In this document: piece after piece, positions 33,122-41,830 of the stretch
How the letters are laid out: every line of letters begins with the position of its first letter
Position numbering within the stretch: the stretch's first letter is position 1
Source of the DNA: Enterococcus innesii
GTDB taxonomy: Bacteria > Bacillota > Bacilli > Lactobacillales > Enterococcaceae
Reading direction: 5' to 3'
Assembly (NCBI GenBank): GCA_018982785.1
Contig: JAHHEN010000007.1
Location: 62,001 to 126,000, forward strand
Length of the DNA stretch: 64,000 bases
Program-made: the position numbers and the translations under genes
The notes under the pieces: model-generated
Databases searched by the model: none
Told to the model about the DNA's origin: nothing
Seen by the model: only the letters and a program-made list of their open reading frames with translations

Positions 33122-34531
33122 TTATTTTTTATCGCTTGCTTTTTCACCTACATATTTATAGATGACAAACGGTATCACGACAATAATCAGCCAACTGATG
33201 ATCAAGATGGCTAAATAGGTTCCGCCCTTTCCGGAGCCGATATCGCTCGGTGGAAAGAAGGAAATAAAGAAAGAAAAAATAGAAACAAGCAAACCAACCA
33301 TCGCAACACCAATTTTCACATTTTTCCCACCAGGAATATGATACGTTCTTGTTAAGTCGTCTTTTTCTTTGACTAATTTAATATAGGAAAGAAACAAGAG
33401 GACATAAGCCACCAGATAGATGCAGACCGTCAAAGCCATCGCAACGAAGAAGGATAGATTGGCGCCTCCACCGCCTAATGTCAAGACAACCGCCCAAATG
33501 GAAACAATAATGCCTTGTACCAATACGATATTGATTGGGACATTGTGTTGATTGACTTTGGCCATTTGTTTTGGTAGCAAGCCATTTTCAGCTGCTTCAA
33601 GCATCGCCGTCGATGGGCCGACCACCCAAGCAGCAATTTCTGCAATGACACCTAAACAGATGACCACGGCAATCAAACGAACCAACCATTCTCCGCCGCC
33701 AAAATGATGGATCAAATAAGAATAGGCTTGAATCACGCCAGTATCAAGAGACAATTGATTTTGGGGAATCGTGGCAGCCACCGTTGCCCCACCTAACGTA
33801 TCCAAAAGAATCGTTGCTACAACTAAAATCAAAATAGCTTTCGGGTAATTCTTTCCAGGATTGTCCATATCTTTTACGTGACTGGCAGAAGATTCAACCC
33901 CTGCATAGGCCAAAATAAAGGAAACAAAAACGACCAGCGTATTGATTTTCGTGAAATCAGGAATCCAAGCGCCTGATCCAAAAGAAACTTTGACGGGATT
34001 CCCTTGAGCAATGTAGACAATTCCTAAGATAAAAAGAATGATCCCTGTTGCGACGATCCCCACAAAGAACCCTACTTTGGCAATCTTCGCAGTATTTTTT
34101 GTTCCGCCAAATTGTGAGATCGTAATCAGCCAAAAGATCACTAAAGTGGCAATCAGCTTCAGCCAAACATTCGTATTAAGAGCCGGCCAATTTAGGGCAT
34201 AGGAAAGCGCCCCGACAATAAAGTAAATCATCGTAATAAAGCCTACCGTGATTTGGAACCATTGGAAGAAAATGGCAGCAAAGCCCCATTTTCTCCCTAA
34301 TGTTTTTGAGACCCAGGTATAGAGTCCCCCTTTTTCCCATCCCTTTACAGTAGCCATCTCCGCAGAGCAAAGGGCTACAGGGATAAACCAGAGGAAACCG
34401 CCGACGAGTAAATAAAAAACTAAATTCATCTTCGATGTCGCAAAGGTTGGATACTCATATACCGTCATCACCATTGAAGCAGTTATTGCAAAAAAACTCA
34501 ACAATGATAGTTTTTTCTTGCTAGTATCCAT
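33122..34531 (-). CDS. gadC: Glutamate/GABA antiporter
   Basis: 469-aa APC-superfamily exchanger of twelve helices that imports glutamate and exports GABA for acid resistance. Family features: SLLSFFAITASMVMTVYEYPTFA at the N-terminus, FVSFILAYAGVESSASHVKDMDNPGKNYP, and the late segment YHIPGGKNVKIGVA. Start ATG 34531 with AGGAGGT upstream; 29 bases separate it from gadB. Confidence 0.93.
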   Translation of the reverse strand: MDTSKKKLSLLSFFAITASMVMTVYEYPTFATSKMNLVFYLLVGGFLWFIPVALCSAEMATVKGWEKGGLYTWVSKTLGRKWGFAAIFFQWFQITVGFITMIYFIVGALSYALNWPALNTNVWLKLIATLVIFWLITISQFGGTKNTAKIAKVGFFVGIVATGIILFILGIVYIAQGNPVKVSFGSGAWIPDFTKINTLVVFVSFILAYAGVESSASHVKDMDNPGKNYPKAILILVVATILLDTLGGATVAATIPQNQLSLDTGVIQAYSYLIHHFGGGEWLVRLIAVVICLGVIAEIAAWVVGPSTAMLEAAENGLLPKQMAKVNQHNVPINIVLVQGIIVSIWAVVLTLGGGGANLSFFVAMALTVCIYLVAYVLLFLSYIKLVKEKDDLTRTYHIPGGKNVKIGVAMVGLLVSIFSFFISFFPPSDIGSGKGGTYLAILIISWLIIVVIPFVIYKYVGEKASDKK

Positions 34532-34555
34532 TTTTTTACCTCCTATCGTTAGATA

Positions 34556-35197
34556 CTATTTTTCAGCAGCGGAAGATAGATCAATATGGTACGTATGTGT
34601 CAAATCTCCATCTGCTTTAAATTCGATTTCGACCGCTTTGATCGCTGGCAAACTTTGTTCTTGCGCCACTTTAAAATGAATAAAGCCATCTTTGTGTTTG
34701 TCATGGGTCAAAATCTCATCATCTAAGTAGTCCACAAACACTTCCGCTTCTACTTTTTTGCCATCATTCAACACCAAATAGGCTTTGTCAGGTTTGATTT
34801 TTTTGTCTTTCGAATCTTCATTAAACAATTTATATTTCAGTGAGAGCAATGTTTTGTATTCTTTGTCTTTGTCTTTGAACGCTTCTACATTCACGATTTT
34901 TACATGATTCACTAAAAAGCGAATGTGATCCCAACCAGCATTTTCATAATTCGTTTCATACCAAACGACGTCTTTGATTTTCGGATCGATTCCCTTAGTT
35001 ACGATTTCTTCAAAATACCCGTCATCACTCAATTTTTCACTTCCCACAACTACTTCATCTGACGAATCGCTGATCAAGGTTTCCGTTCCAGACCCAGAGA
35101 CCACTTCCCCTGATTCTTCCACTGTTGAGCATGCACCTAGAGTAAACAAAACGCCTACACCTAAAACGAAACCTGCAACTAATGATGTTTTCTTCAT
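34556..35197 (-). CDS. Lipoprotein of unknown function, first gene of the gad operon
   Basis: 213 aa. Signal peptide with lipobox LGAC (Cys about residue 23), a Ser/Glu-rich linker to about residue 55, then a beta-rich domain (DVVWYETNYENAGWDHIRFLVNH, VNVEAFKDKDKEYKTLLSLKYK) with the look of a DUF5067/DUF4352-type immunoglobulin-like domain. Ends 24 bases before gadC on the same strand. A surface role in acid resistance is inference from context only. Confidence 0.75.
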   Translation of the reverse strand: MKKTSLVAGFVLGVGVLFTLGACSTVEESGEVVSGSGTETLISDSSDEVVVGSEKLSDDGYFEEIVTKGIDPKIKDVVWYETNYENAGWDHIRFLVNHVKIVNVEAFKDKDKEYKTLLSLKYKLFNEDSKDKKIKPDKAYLVLNDGKKVEAEVFVDYLDDEILTHDKHKDGFIHFKVAQEQSLPAIKAVEIEFKADGDLTHTYHIDLSSAAEK

Positions 35198-35285
35198 TGT
35201 AAATCCTGTCCTTTCTTTTATTATTTTTTTTCCATCTCAGGTATACCATTTAACCCAAAAAAGCGAATACCTACTTTTTTATTTT

Positions 35286-35319
35286 AAAAACAAAAAAACG
35301 CGAAAAATAATTCGCGTTT
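35286..35319 (-). terminator. Intrinsic terminator upstream of the gad operon
   Basis: Perfect 9-bp stem AAACGCGAA/TTCGCGTTT (35296-35304 with 35311-35319) followed on the minus strand by seven T and more. It would stop any minus-strand transcript entering from the right. Confidence 0.75.
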
Positions 35320-35380
35320 CGGTGCTATCATGAAGTGCAGATAAGAACAATGACCTTTGAAAAGAAAGGACTGAGTTTTT

Positions 35381-35764
35381 TTGAGAGCGCTTGTGGTCGT
35401 CCTAACCGCCGTTTTGTTAGGTATCAGCCCTCTTTCAGCTGACTTTTATCTGGAAAGGACGGACAGACATACTTCTAACGCAACGATTTCTCGGATAGAA
35501 GTTGCCCAAAATGAGTGGGCGACTACTGGGTCACAAAGATTCGTCGGAACGCTGATGCTTCCTGATGCAAAAGGCAGCCTGTTGACAGCTGACGGGCATT
35601 TTCTGAGAAGACCTTCCAAGCTTGCGACGAATAGGCGAGGAGCAATAGCAGCTTGTAGGGTTAGAAAAAACATGTCAGGCACAGGCAATGAACCGTCCTT
35701 AGCTTTTCCTTCCGAGTATCTGGTGTCGTACATGACGCCTTCATCCACAGGGTTTCCGCAGTGA
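35381..35764 (+). CDS. Doubtful ORF (127 aa) with signal-like N-terminus
   Basis: TTG start at 35381 with AAAGGACTGAG upstream. The product opens with a hydrophobic stretch RALVVVLTAVLLGISPLSA. The opposite strand is also open (35446-35772, start MCHHCGNPVDEG, no ribosome binding site). Base composition is GC-richer than the flanks. I cannot tell which strand, if either, is coding, and recognise no family. Confidence 0.25.
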   Translation: MRALVVVLTAVLLGISPLSADFYLERTDRHTSNATISRIEVAQNEWATTGSQRFVGTLMLPDAKGSLLTADGHFLRRPSKLATNRRGAIAACRVRKNMSGTGNEPSLAFPSEYLVSYMTPSSTGFPQ

Positions 35765-36385
35765 TGGCACATAGGTAAGTCAAAAACAAATGATCCTCAA
35801 AACGTTTATCCTCCGGCGTATCCTAGACAAATCTACTTCCCCATCCTGAACACAAAAAATAGCCACTACCTACTTTCCACTTACTTGTGCCATCCTCTGC
35901 TTGATAAAATGAACAATTTTTTTGATCGAAAACAAAAAAATTGCCTATTCTGTTTTGATCATTTTTTAGTGATCGAGCATTGCTTAGCTAGCTAAGCCCC
36001 CAAACCCCAAGCAGCCTCCGAAACTATTTTTCGGAGGCTGCTTGAGGTTTACACCTTGTTTGACTCCTTATAATTTTTAGTACAGTAGCTAAGTCTCTCT
36101 TTGAATATCATTGAACTCTATTAATGATCTATCAAATTACCTATATAAATCCATTTCAACTAAATATTCTCATGCTCCTTCATTCGTTTCCCTCAAAATC
36201 TAAATTTTGCTTTTTGTTTTATAATGTTCAATAGTGACTATTACATGCGTCAATACATTGCAAAAAAGAGCTTAAATAGCTTTAAAATTGTATCTTCCTC
36301 TCCTTTTTAGTAGCCGCACCATCCACAAATTATTAATTATACATTTTTTTAATTTGTGATATAGTTTTTACATAGGAGGGAGAGA
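35765..36385. other. Long intergenic region with a perfect hairpin
   Basis: 620 bases. The notable element is the inverted repeat 36003-36050: AAGCAGCCTCCGAA/TTCGGAGGCTGCTT (14 bp perfect) flanked by AAACC/GGTTT, without a T-run. The right 300 bases are AT-rich and hold the promoter region of the ABC gene (TATAGT near 36360). Confidence 0.5.
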
Positions 36386-37993
36386 ATGAAAAAAATATTA
36401 AAAAGAAACCGCTCACTTTTCTTTTTGCATGTGATTTTATGCGCAATTGCAGCGCTCATTCAAGTTGGGGTTGCTTTGGTGTATAGACAAATCACTGAGG
36501 TTGCTATGTCAGGAGATGTAAAAAGACTTTTATTTATTGGTATATTCGCCTTCTTTTACATCTTATTGAACACGATGAGCGATTTTATTCCAAGAAGAAG
36601 TAAATCCGTCTTAGTTCAATCAATAATGAATCAACTGAGAGAGAGTCTCTCGCAGAAAATCGTTCGAATGAATCCGGTACTATTTCTTAAAAATGAGAAA
36701 AACGAGTATCTCTCAAAGTTGGCAAATGAAATGAAAGTCGTTGAATTAGAATTTTTAAAGCCCGGATTTGGACTGATTTTAAGCATTTTTACCTTTCTAT
36801 TCTCTCTTTTATTCACACTAAAATTAAACACTTCTTTTTCATTGATTATGCTGCTCTTAGCTTTTAGTCCTTTGCTAGCCCCTTATTTCGCTAAGCGAAT
36901 CCTTAGTGATCGTCGCAAGTCCGTTGTTCTGGAGCAAGATCGTACTCTTAGTTTATTTGACCAACTTCTCTCAGGATACATGACCTTACGTGTCGGCAAA
37001 GGTTTTCCAACATATACGAAAATTTTTACTAACAGTAGTGAACGATTAAAAAAGGAAAGTATCACTTTTGAAACCTTACAAGGACTGACTTATGCAATTT
37101 CTTTTGGACTTGGGGATCTTGCTTATTCAGGGACATGGATCGTTGGTGGCTTCTTTGTTGCTGCCAAAATAATCACCATTCCCGATCTTATTGCGATGAC
37201 TACACTAATGAGTACGATTGCCGGTCCGTTAGAGTATTTCAGTACTTCAGTTACAGATATTTTAGCGAGCAAGAAGGTCGCGGACGATCTTATAGCTTTC
37301 ATTGATGGTACCGATGATGATGAGCCCAATCGCTCACTTGAACTTGCAGAACCAATAAATACTTTATCGATTGAAAATCTGCATTTCCATCATGGAAATC
37401 GTTTGATTTTTAATGGTTTTACTCAAACATTTGAGCGTGGAAAAAAATATGCTATCACTGGCGCAAGCGGTAGTGGGAAGTCGACACTATTGAATATTTT
37501 AGCGGGAATTTACCCTATCGACGATCATCAAGTATTGGTTGACCAGCAAGAGATGAATCAGCTATCTAGAGACTCCCTTTATGAGAAAGTCGCACTTGTC
37601 CAACAAAAAACTGCTATCTTCCAGACGAGTATTGCTTACAACGTTTCTATTTTTAGTGAATACGAACTTGAAAAAATCGTTGATGTTTTAAAACGAAGTG
37701 GATTAGATGATCGCTTTGATAACAATGATTTAACCGATACGCAAGATAATACATGGATAAACTTTCTTTCTGGCGGCGAGCTTAGACGGCTTGAAATTGC
37801 TCGGGCAATCTTTAAAGATTCCGATGTTATTCTTTTTGACGAACCAACATCTGGTCTAGACAGTATAAACGAGATGATTATCAGTGACTTAATTTGCTCA
37901 CTTACAGATAAAATAATCATTGTCGTTACTCACTCAACAAATCAGGAATTTCTAGGTTCATTTGATGAGCTAATTCAGTTAAATAAATCATGA
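36386..37993 (+). CDS. ABC exporter (fused membrane and ATPase domains)
   Basis: 535-aa half-transporter of the type I exporter family. Six-helix membrane domain (residues 1-300) and a nucleotide-binding domain with Walker A TGASGSGKST, Q-loop ALVQQKTAIFQ, signature LSGGE, Walker B VILFDEPTSGLD and the switch histidine in VVTHS. No N-terminal peptidase C39 domain. Preceded by TAGGAGGGAG. Its stop overlaps a start codon (ATGA) of the next, micropeptide frame. Peptide or lipid export is possible; the neighbour suggests a peptide. Confidence 0.85.
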   Translation: MKKILKRNRSLFFLHVILCAIAALIQVGVALVYRQITEVAMSGDVKRLLFIGIFAFFYILLNTMSDFIPRRSKSVLVQSIMNQLRESLSQKIVRMNPVLFLKNEKNEYLSKLANEMKVVELEFLKPGFGLILSIFTFLFSLLFTLKLNTSFSLIMLLLAFSPLLAPYFAKRILSDRRKSVVLEQDRTLSLFDQLLSGYMTLRVGKGFPTYTKIFTNSSERLKKESITFETLQGLTYAISFGLGDLAYSGTWIVGGFFVAAKIITIPDLIAMTTLMSTIAGPLEYFSTSVTDILASKKVADDLIAFIDGTDDDEPNRSLELAEPINTLSIENLHFHHGNRLIFNGFTQTFERGKKYAITGASGSGKSTLLNILAGIYPIDDHQVLVDQQEMNQLSRDSLYEKVALVQQKTAIFQTSIAYNVSIFSEYELEKIVDVLKRSGLDDRFDNNDLTDTQDNTWINFLSGGELRRLEIARAIFKDSDVILFDEPTSGLDSINEMIISDLICSLTDKIIIVVTHSTNQEFLGSFDELIQLNKS

Positions 37994-38055
37994 ATTTAGA
38001 TGATATAGGCCTACCTTATGTCATCTGGAAATATAAAAGAAAGGAGAGGTATACA

Positions 38056-38214
38056 ATGAAAGTAATCTCTGAAGCTTCAAAAGAACAAATCATCACCATG
38101 TGTGGAAGTAATCAGCATTCCCACCATCCACCAATCATCTTACCTGAAGAGACTGATACACCATTTTCAAATCAGAAAAAAGAAGAGATAAAAAAAGAAG
38201 AGAAAGCTAGTTAA
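38056..38214 (+). CDS. His/Pro-rich micropeptide, possible exported or RiPP-like peptide
   Basis: 52 aa from ATG 38056, which has AAAGGAGAGG 6 bases upstream. An in-frame ATG at 37990 (overlapping the ABC stop) would add 22 residues. Composition in order: a leader-like segment MKVISEASKEQIITM, a core-like stretch CGSNQHSHHPPIILPEE with one cysteine and three histidines, then a highly charged tail of Lys/Glu. No membrane segment. A substrate of the exporter, a signalling peptide, or a metal-binding peptide are all possible; I recognise no family and no modifying enzyme is adjacent. Confidence 0.6.
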   Translation: MKVISEASKEQIITMCGSNQHSHHPPIILPEETDTPFSNQKKEEIKKEEKAS

Positions 38215-38266
38215 GAGAAAATCATTTGATCCTTACTTTACTTATTAATAAGGATAATAGCAATCA

Positions 38267-38309
38267 AAGAAGGGGTCGTGACTAGCTATATATGTCTCGA
38301 CCCCTTCTT
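38267..38309. terminator. Long hairpin, probable terminator of the ABC/micropeptide unit
   Basis: 12-bp perfect stem AAGAAGGGGTCG/CGACCCCTTCTT with a 19-base loop, between convergent genes. The T-tract is short. Confidence 0.6.
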
Positions 38310-38346
38310 ACATATTTCCCGCAAACGCAAATAATTTTTTTAACAG

Positions 38347-38799
38347 CTATTTGTTATCAACTTTCTTCATATACAGAATTGGATAAGGGTTTCCTTGTTC
38401 GTCTAACTCGCTTCTTTTGTATACCTCAAATCCCATATGCTCATAAAATCCTTTCGCCTGAGGATTCTGTTCATTTACTCTCAGTTCATTTACAGAATAG
38501 TTTTCCATCCCGTATGCCAAGAGTTTTCTTCCTAGTCCCTTGCCTCTTTGTTCATTTGCTATAAAAAGCATTTCAAGATTTCGATCCGAGATCCCCATGA
38601 AGCCAGCTGGCTCTCCATGCTCACTTTCTACGACAATCAAATGTGGCACATGATGCAATGCCTCTGGAATATATTGCTTAATGACCTGGATTTCTGCCTC
38701 TGACAAAAAGGTGTGCGTCGCCTTAACAGAACTCTCCCAAACTTCAATTAATTGTTGCTCTAACTTTTGATTCATACTACTTACTTCTTTTATATTCAT
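38347..38799 (-). CDS. GNAT family N-acetyltransferase
   Basis: 150-aa acetyltransferase with the acetyl-CoA loop RGKGLGRKLL (about residue 85-95), NELRVNEQNPQAKGFYEHMGFE and an N-terminal VWESSVKATHTFL, as in the YjaB group. The ATG at 38799 is used; a second ATG 24 bases on is possible. Substrate unknown. Confidence 0.82.
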   Translation of the reverse strand: MNIKEVSSMNQKLEQQLIEVWESSVKATHTFLSEAEIQVIKQYIPEALHHVPHLIVVESEHGEPAGFMGISDRNLEMLFIANEQRGKGLGRKLLAYGMENYSVNELRVNEQNPQAKGFYEHMGFEVYKRSELDEQGNPYPILYMKKVDNK

Positions 38800-39128
38800 G
38801 AATAGTCACACTCTCATCAGCTTGTTTTCGTTTTGCATAACAAGAACCGATTGTTTCCTTGATCCAAGTTAAAAATTTTCATCATCATCATAACATGAGA
38901 TGAATTTAATTAAAATCTATGGATAAAAACTGCCGCGCTCAAATAGATAACGAAACAATCAATTCTAAGAGAGTATGACTTGCTTTGAAACACACTAAAA
39001 AAGGAGCTTTCAATATTGATAATTTCTCAAATCATTCTGTTGAAATAAAAATACTTGTAGCTTTTTCTTCCCGAATAGTCGCCATAACGAACAAAATATA
39101 TTCTTTTAAACAAACGATTTTAAACCAC
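38800..39128. other. Intergenic region
   Basis: About 330 AT-rich bases between the divergent GNAT and MerR genes. One AAAAAAGGAGC near 39000 precedes only a ten-codon frame. Nothing else recognised. Confidence 0.4.
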
Positions 39129-39159
39129 TTGCCCTAGAGTCCACTTCAGGGTTTATGAT
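39129..39159 (+). promoter_or_regulatory. MerR-type promoter of the merR gene
   Basis: TTGCCC (39129-39134), 19-bp spacer, TATGAT (39154-39159). The dyad CCCT/AGGG lies over the spacer. Suggests autoregulation. Confidence 0.7.
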
Positions 39160-39189
39160 TACTTATAGAAAAGATAAGGAGAACCAACG

Positions 39190-39609
39190 ATGAATATAAA
39201 AAAAGCAGCGGAAATGTTTGATTTGAGCGTAGACACATTGCGCTATTATGAACGAGTCGGTGTGATTCCACCTGTCCAACGCAATGAGAGTGGCTATCGG
39301 GTGTACACAACAAATGATCTAAACTGGATCTATTTAGCAAAACATTTACGAAATGCAGGATTGTCCATCGAATCCCTAATTGAATTTGCTCAATTGGCAC
39401 AAGTACGTGAAAGTCAAAATGTCGAAAAAGCTCAGAAACAGATTTTAGCCGATCAACTTGAAGAATTGGAGAAAAAGTTAGTCGAAATGCAGGAAGTAAG
39501 AAACCTACTTATTTATAAGATAGAAACGTATGATGAGCATATCGCAAAATTCAAAGCAGGAAATATGACCCCTGATAAAGTGGAAAAATTATGGGAACGA
39601 AAAAAGTAA
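39190..39609 (+). CDS. MerR family transcriptional regulator
   Basis: 139 aa. Winged-helix N-terminus MNIKKAAEMFDLSVDTLRYYERVG, coiled coil from about residue 80 (QILADQLEELEKKLVEMQ). Belongs to the group typically paired with aldo-keto reductases. AAGGAG precedes the start. Immediately upstream of the reductase, which has its own MerR-type promoter. Confidence 0.9.
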   Translation: MNIKKAAEMFDLSVDTLRYYERVGVIPPVQRNESGYRVYTTNDLNWIYLAKHLRNAGLSIESLIEFAQLAQVRESQNVEKAQKQILADQLEELEKKLVEMQEVRNLLIYKIETYDEHIAKFKAGNMTPDKVEKLWERKK

Positions 39610-39619
39610 CACCTTTTAC

Positions 39620-39650
39620 TTGCTATAGACCCAACTCCAAGGTTTAGGAT
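39620..39650 (+). promoter_or_regulatory. MerR-type promoter of the aldo-keto reductase
   Basis: TTGCTA (39620-39625), 19-bp spacer containing ACC...GGTT, TAGGAT (39645-39650). Confidence 0.6.
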
Positions 39651-39684
39651 AGAACATGTAATGAAAATTAGAGGAGGAAACACT

Positions 39685-40551
39685 ATGCAAACAATCACAC
39701 TCAATAATGGTGTCACCATGCCACAACTAGGATTTGGCGTTTATCAAATCCCTTTGGAAGAAACAGCAGAAGCTGTTTACCAAGCAATCAAAGCTGGGTA
39801 TCGACTGATCGACACTGCTTCTATTTATGGAAATGAAAAAGAAACAGGCGAGGGAATCAAGCGCGCCATGACTGAAGGTCTAGTCACTCGAGAAGAACTT
39901 TTTGTCACCTCTAAATTATTTATTCTCCAAGCTTCCGAAGAAAAAGCGAAAGAAACGATTGAACATTCGCTTGACACAATGGGGTTGACATACCTTGATC
40001 TTTATCTTATTCACCAACCATATGGAGATATTTATGGTGCTTGGCGCTCAATGGCTGCTGCTCAAAAAACAGGGAAATTACGTGCAATTGGCGTTTCAAA
40101 TTTCAAATCAGCTAAGATGATCGAGTTTGTCGGCTTGAATGAGGTGAAACCTCAAATCAATCAAATCGAAGTGAACCCTTGGAATCAACGAGTGGAAGAT
40201 CAGGAATGGCATGATAAATATGACGTCCAAGTTGAAGCTTGGGCACCTTTTGCAGAAGGACGCCATGACCTATTTACCAATCCGACATTAGCAGAAATTG
40301 GCAAGCAATATGGCAAAACGGTTGGCCAAGTTGTTCTTCGCTGGTTGATGCAAAGAGGGATTGTCGCTTTAGCAAAAACAGTTCGTCCAGAACGGATGGC
40401 TGAAAACATTGCTATTTTTGACTTTGAGCTTTCCCAAGAAGACATTGAAAAAATAGCCGCTTTAGATAAAAAAGAGTCCGCATTCTTTGACCACGATGCC
40501 CCCCAACAAGTGGAATGGTTTATGAATCGGATGTTAGATACTGAAAGCTAA
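39685..40551 (+). CDS. Aldo-keto reductase
   Basis: 288-aa NADPH-dependent TIM-barrel reductase. Catalytic tetrad visible: Asp and Tyr in RLIDTASIYGNE, Lys in VTSKLF, His in YLIHQP. Cofactor end IVALAKTVRPERMAEN. Start ATG 39685 with AGAGGAGGAA upstream. Likely reduces a reactive carbonyl in response to the MerR partner. A strong terminator follows. Confidence 0.92.
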   Translation: MQTITLNNGVTMPQLGFGVYQIPLEETAEAVYQAIKAGYRLIDTASIYGNEKETGEGIKRAMTEGLVTREELFVTSKLFILQASEEKAKETIEHSLDTMGLTYLDLYLIHQPYGDIYGAWRSMAAAQKTGKLRAIGVSNFKSAKMIEFVGLNEVKPQINQIEVNPWNQRVEDQEWHDKYDVQVEAWAPFAEGRHDLFTNPTLAEIGKQYGKTVGQVVLRWLMQRGIVALAKTVRPERMAENIAIFDFELSQEDIEKIAALDKKESAFFDHDAPQQVEWFMNRMLDTES

Positions 40552-40556
40552 TAAGG

Positions 40557-40609
40557 AAAACACTATAAGTCCGCTCCCCTTGCAAAAGGAGGCGGACTTA
40601 TAGTGTTTC
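40557..40609 (+). terminator. Terminator after the aldo-keto reductase
   Basis: Long stem AACACTATAAGTCCGC/GCGGACTTATAGTGTT with an inner CTC/GAG-type extension and T-tail. Confidence 0.9.
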
Positions 40610-40913
40610 TTACTGAATGGTAGGTCGTCACTTTTCTTTGTAAAAATGAAACTGTTTTTGGAACTCCGGCTAGTGAATCTGCACGGATCAAGTAACTGCC
40701 TTTCATACTTAATCGTGGGTCCTAAATGATGACCTACAAAATGACGAAGGACGGACATTCGTAGATAAGAACTGTGCAAAGCAACAAGCCTAAGACGCTT
40801 ATCTGGCCTCTCAAATTTCCTTTCACCAGATATGTTTTAGAGATTCTATACGTACCTATAGATAAATTGCCCCCAATTCTTCTACTCTTAAGGGGAAACA
40901 ATAAAAGAAATCT
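40610..40913. other. Intergenic region, possible remnant
   Basis: About 300 bases. GTAGGTCGTCA (near 40621) and TGATGACCTAC (near 40727) form an 11-bp inverted repeat with one mismatch about 100 bases apart. No ORF with a start signal. Confidence 0.3.
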
Positions 40914-41528
40914 TTAAATCAAGATAGCTGCTGCCATCACAACGAAATTATAGAAGCTATGTGCAAAAATGGATTCCCAAATATTTCCCCTACGTAAATA
41001 GGTGATCGTCAAATAAAACCCTATGACAAAGTAGGGAAAAAGAGCAAAAAGATTCCCGTTCGCATTTACAATATGACTCTGAGTAAAAAGCAAGAGGCTT
41101 CCGACAGCAGTGATGATTCTCAACCATCGTTTTTCTCCAACATAAATCAGTATGTAGCGATAAAGCATTTCCTCAAAAACAGGTGCTAGCAAAAGAGCAT
41201 CAAATACAAAGGCAAGGGTTCTTTGATCTGAGGGATAAACAAAAATCAACGCATTGAGATCACGAAATAAAAAAATATTAATTAAACCGACGGTGAGGAT
41301 AATACTAGTAGGTACGATGAGACCGATTTTTATTAGCGCAATTTTATTTATCTTTTGATAACTCTCTACTAAATAGTTATGGAAAAGGAGGATACCAAGT
41401 AAAACGAACAATAGTTTTACTCCGAAATGATTATAACTCATCAAATATCTTGCATAAGAAGAAGGAATGCCACGTATTGCTAGCCCCTTCCATAGGACAT
41501 AAAACAATAAAAATAACCCTCTTTTCAA
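40914..41528 (-). CDS. CPBP/CAAX-type intramembrane metalloprotease
   Basis: 204-aa protein of about six helices. The family motif EExxxR is seen as EEMLYRYIL (about residue 120), with further conserved histidines in FTQSHI and AHSFYNFVV. Start is TTG 41528 with TAGGAGGG upstream. Such proteases often process or protect against peptides. It is followed 54 bases upstream on the same strand by a small membrane protein gene. Confidence 0.75.
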   Translation of the reverse strand: MKRGLFLLFYVLWKGLAIRGIPSSYARYLMSYNHFGVKLLFVLLGILLFHNYLVESYQKINKIALIKIGLIVPTSIILTVGLINIFLFRDLNALIFVYPSDQRTLAFVFDALLLAPVFEEMLYRYILIYVGEKRWLRIITAVGSLLLFTQSHIVNANGNLFALFPYFVIGFYLTITYLRRGNIWESIFAHSFYNFVVMAAAILI

Positions 41529-41582
41529 CTTATCCCTCCTATTGAACGAAAGCTTTATACTCCAGATAGTTTTACTCTTCTT

Positions 41583-41830
41583 TCAGTTCTTCCTATCTCT
41601 AAAATAACAATAAACCAAATAACCACTCGAGCATACTAACAAAGGAAGTCCGACATAGAGCATACCAATTCCTAACGGATAATTAATAGCAAGGTCAAGT
41701 TGGATATTCTTAAGTTCTTCTTGACTGATTGTGTCAAAATCTTGAATAGGGATCAAAATCGTTTGTAAAAAAAGCCAACGACCGTGATAAAAAGACTGAA
41801 ACAAAAAACGCCGAGTGCAAATTTTTTCAT
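41583..41830 (-). pseudogene. Small membrane protein (82 aa when repaired), frameshifted
   Basis: ATG 41830 has AAGAGG upstream and begins MKKFALGVFCFSLFITVVGF. The frame breaks in a homopolymer (A7 on the plus strand, 41767-41773). One added base joins it to LQTILIPIQDFDTISQEEL and a second helix LGIGMLYVGLPLLVCSSGYL with a basic tail, and turns 248 nt into 249. Two-helix membrane protein of unknown function, probably cotranscribed with the CAAX protease. Confidence 0.65.

Noticed and set aside
40621-40737. Insertion-sequence remnant suggested by an 11-bp inverted repeat
   Set aside because: Only 100 bases lie between the arms, there is no transposase-like sequence and no target duplication was found.
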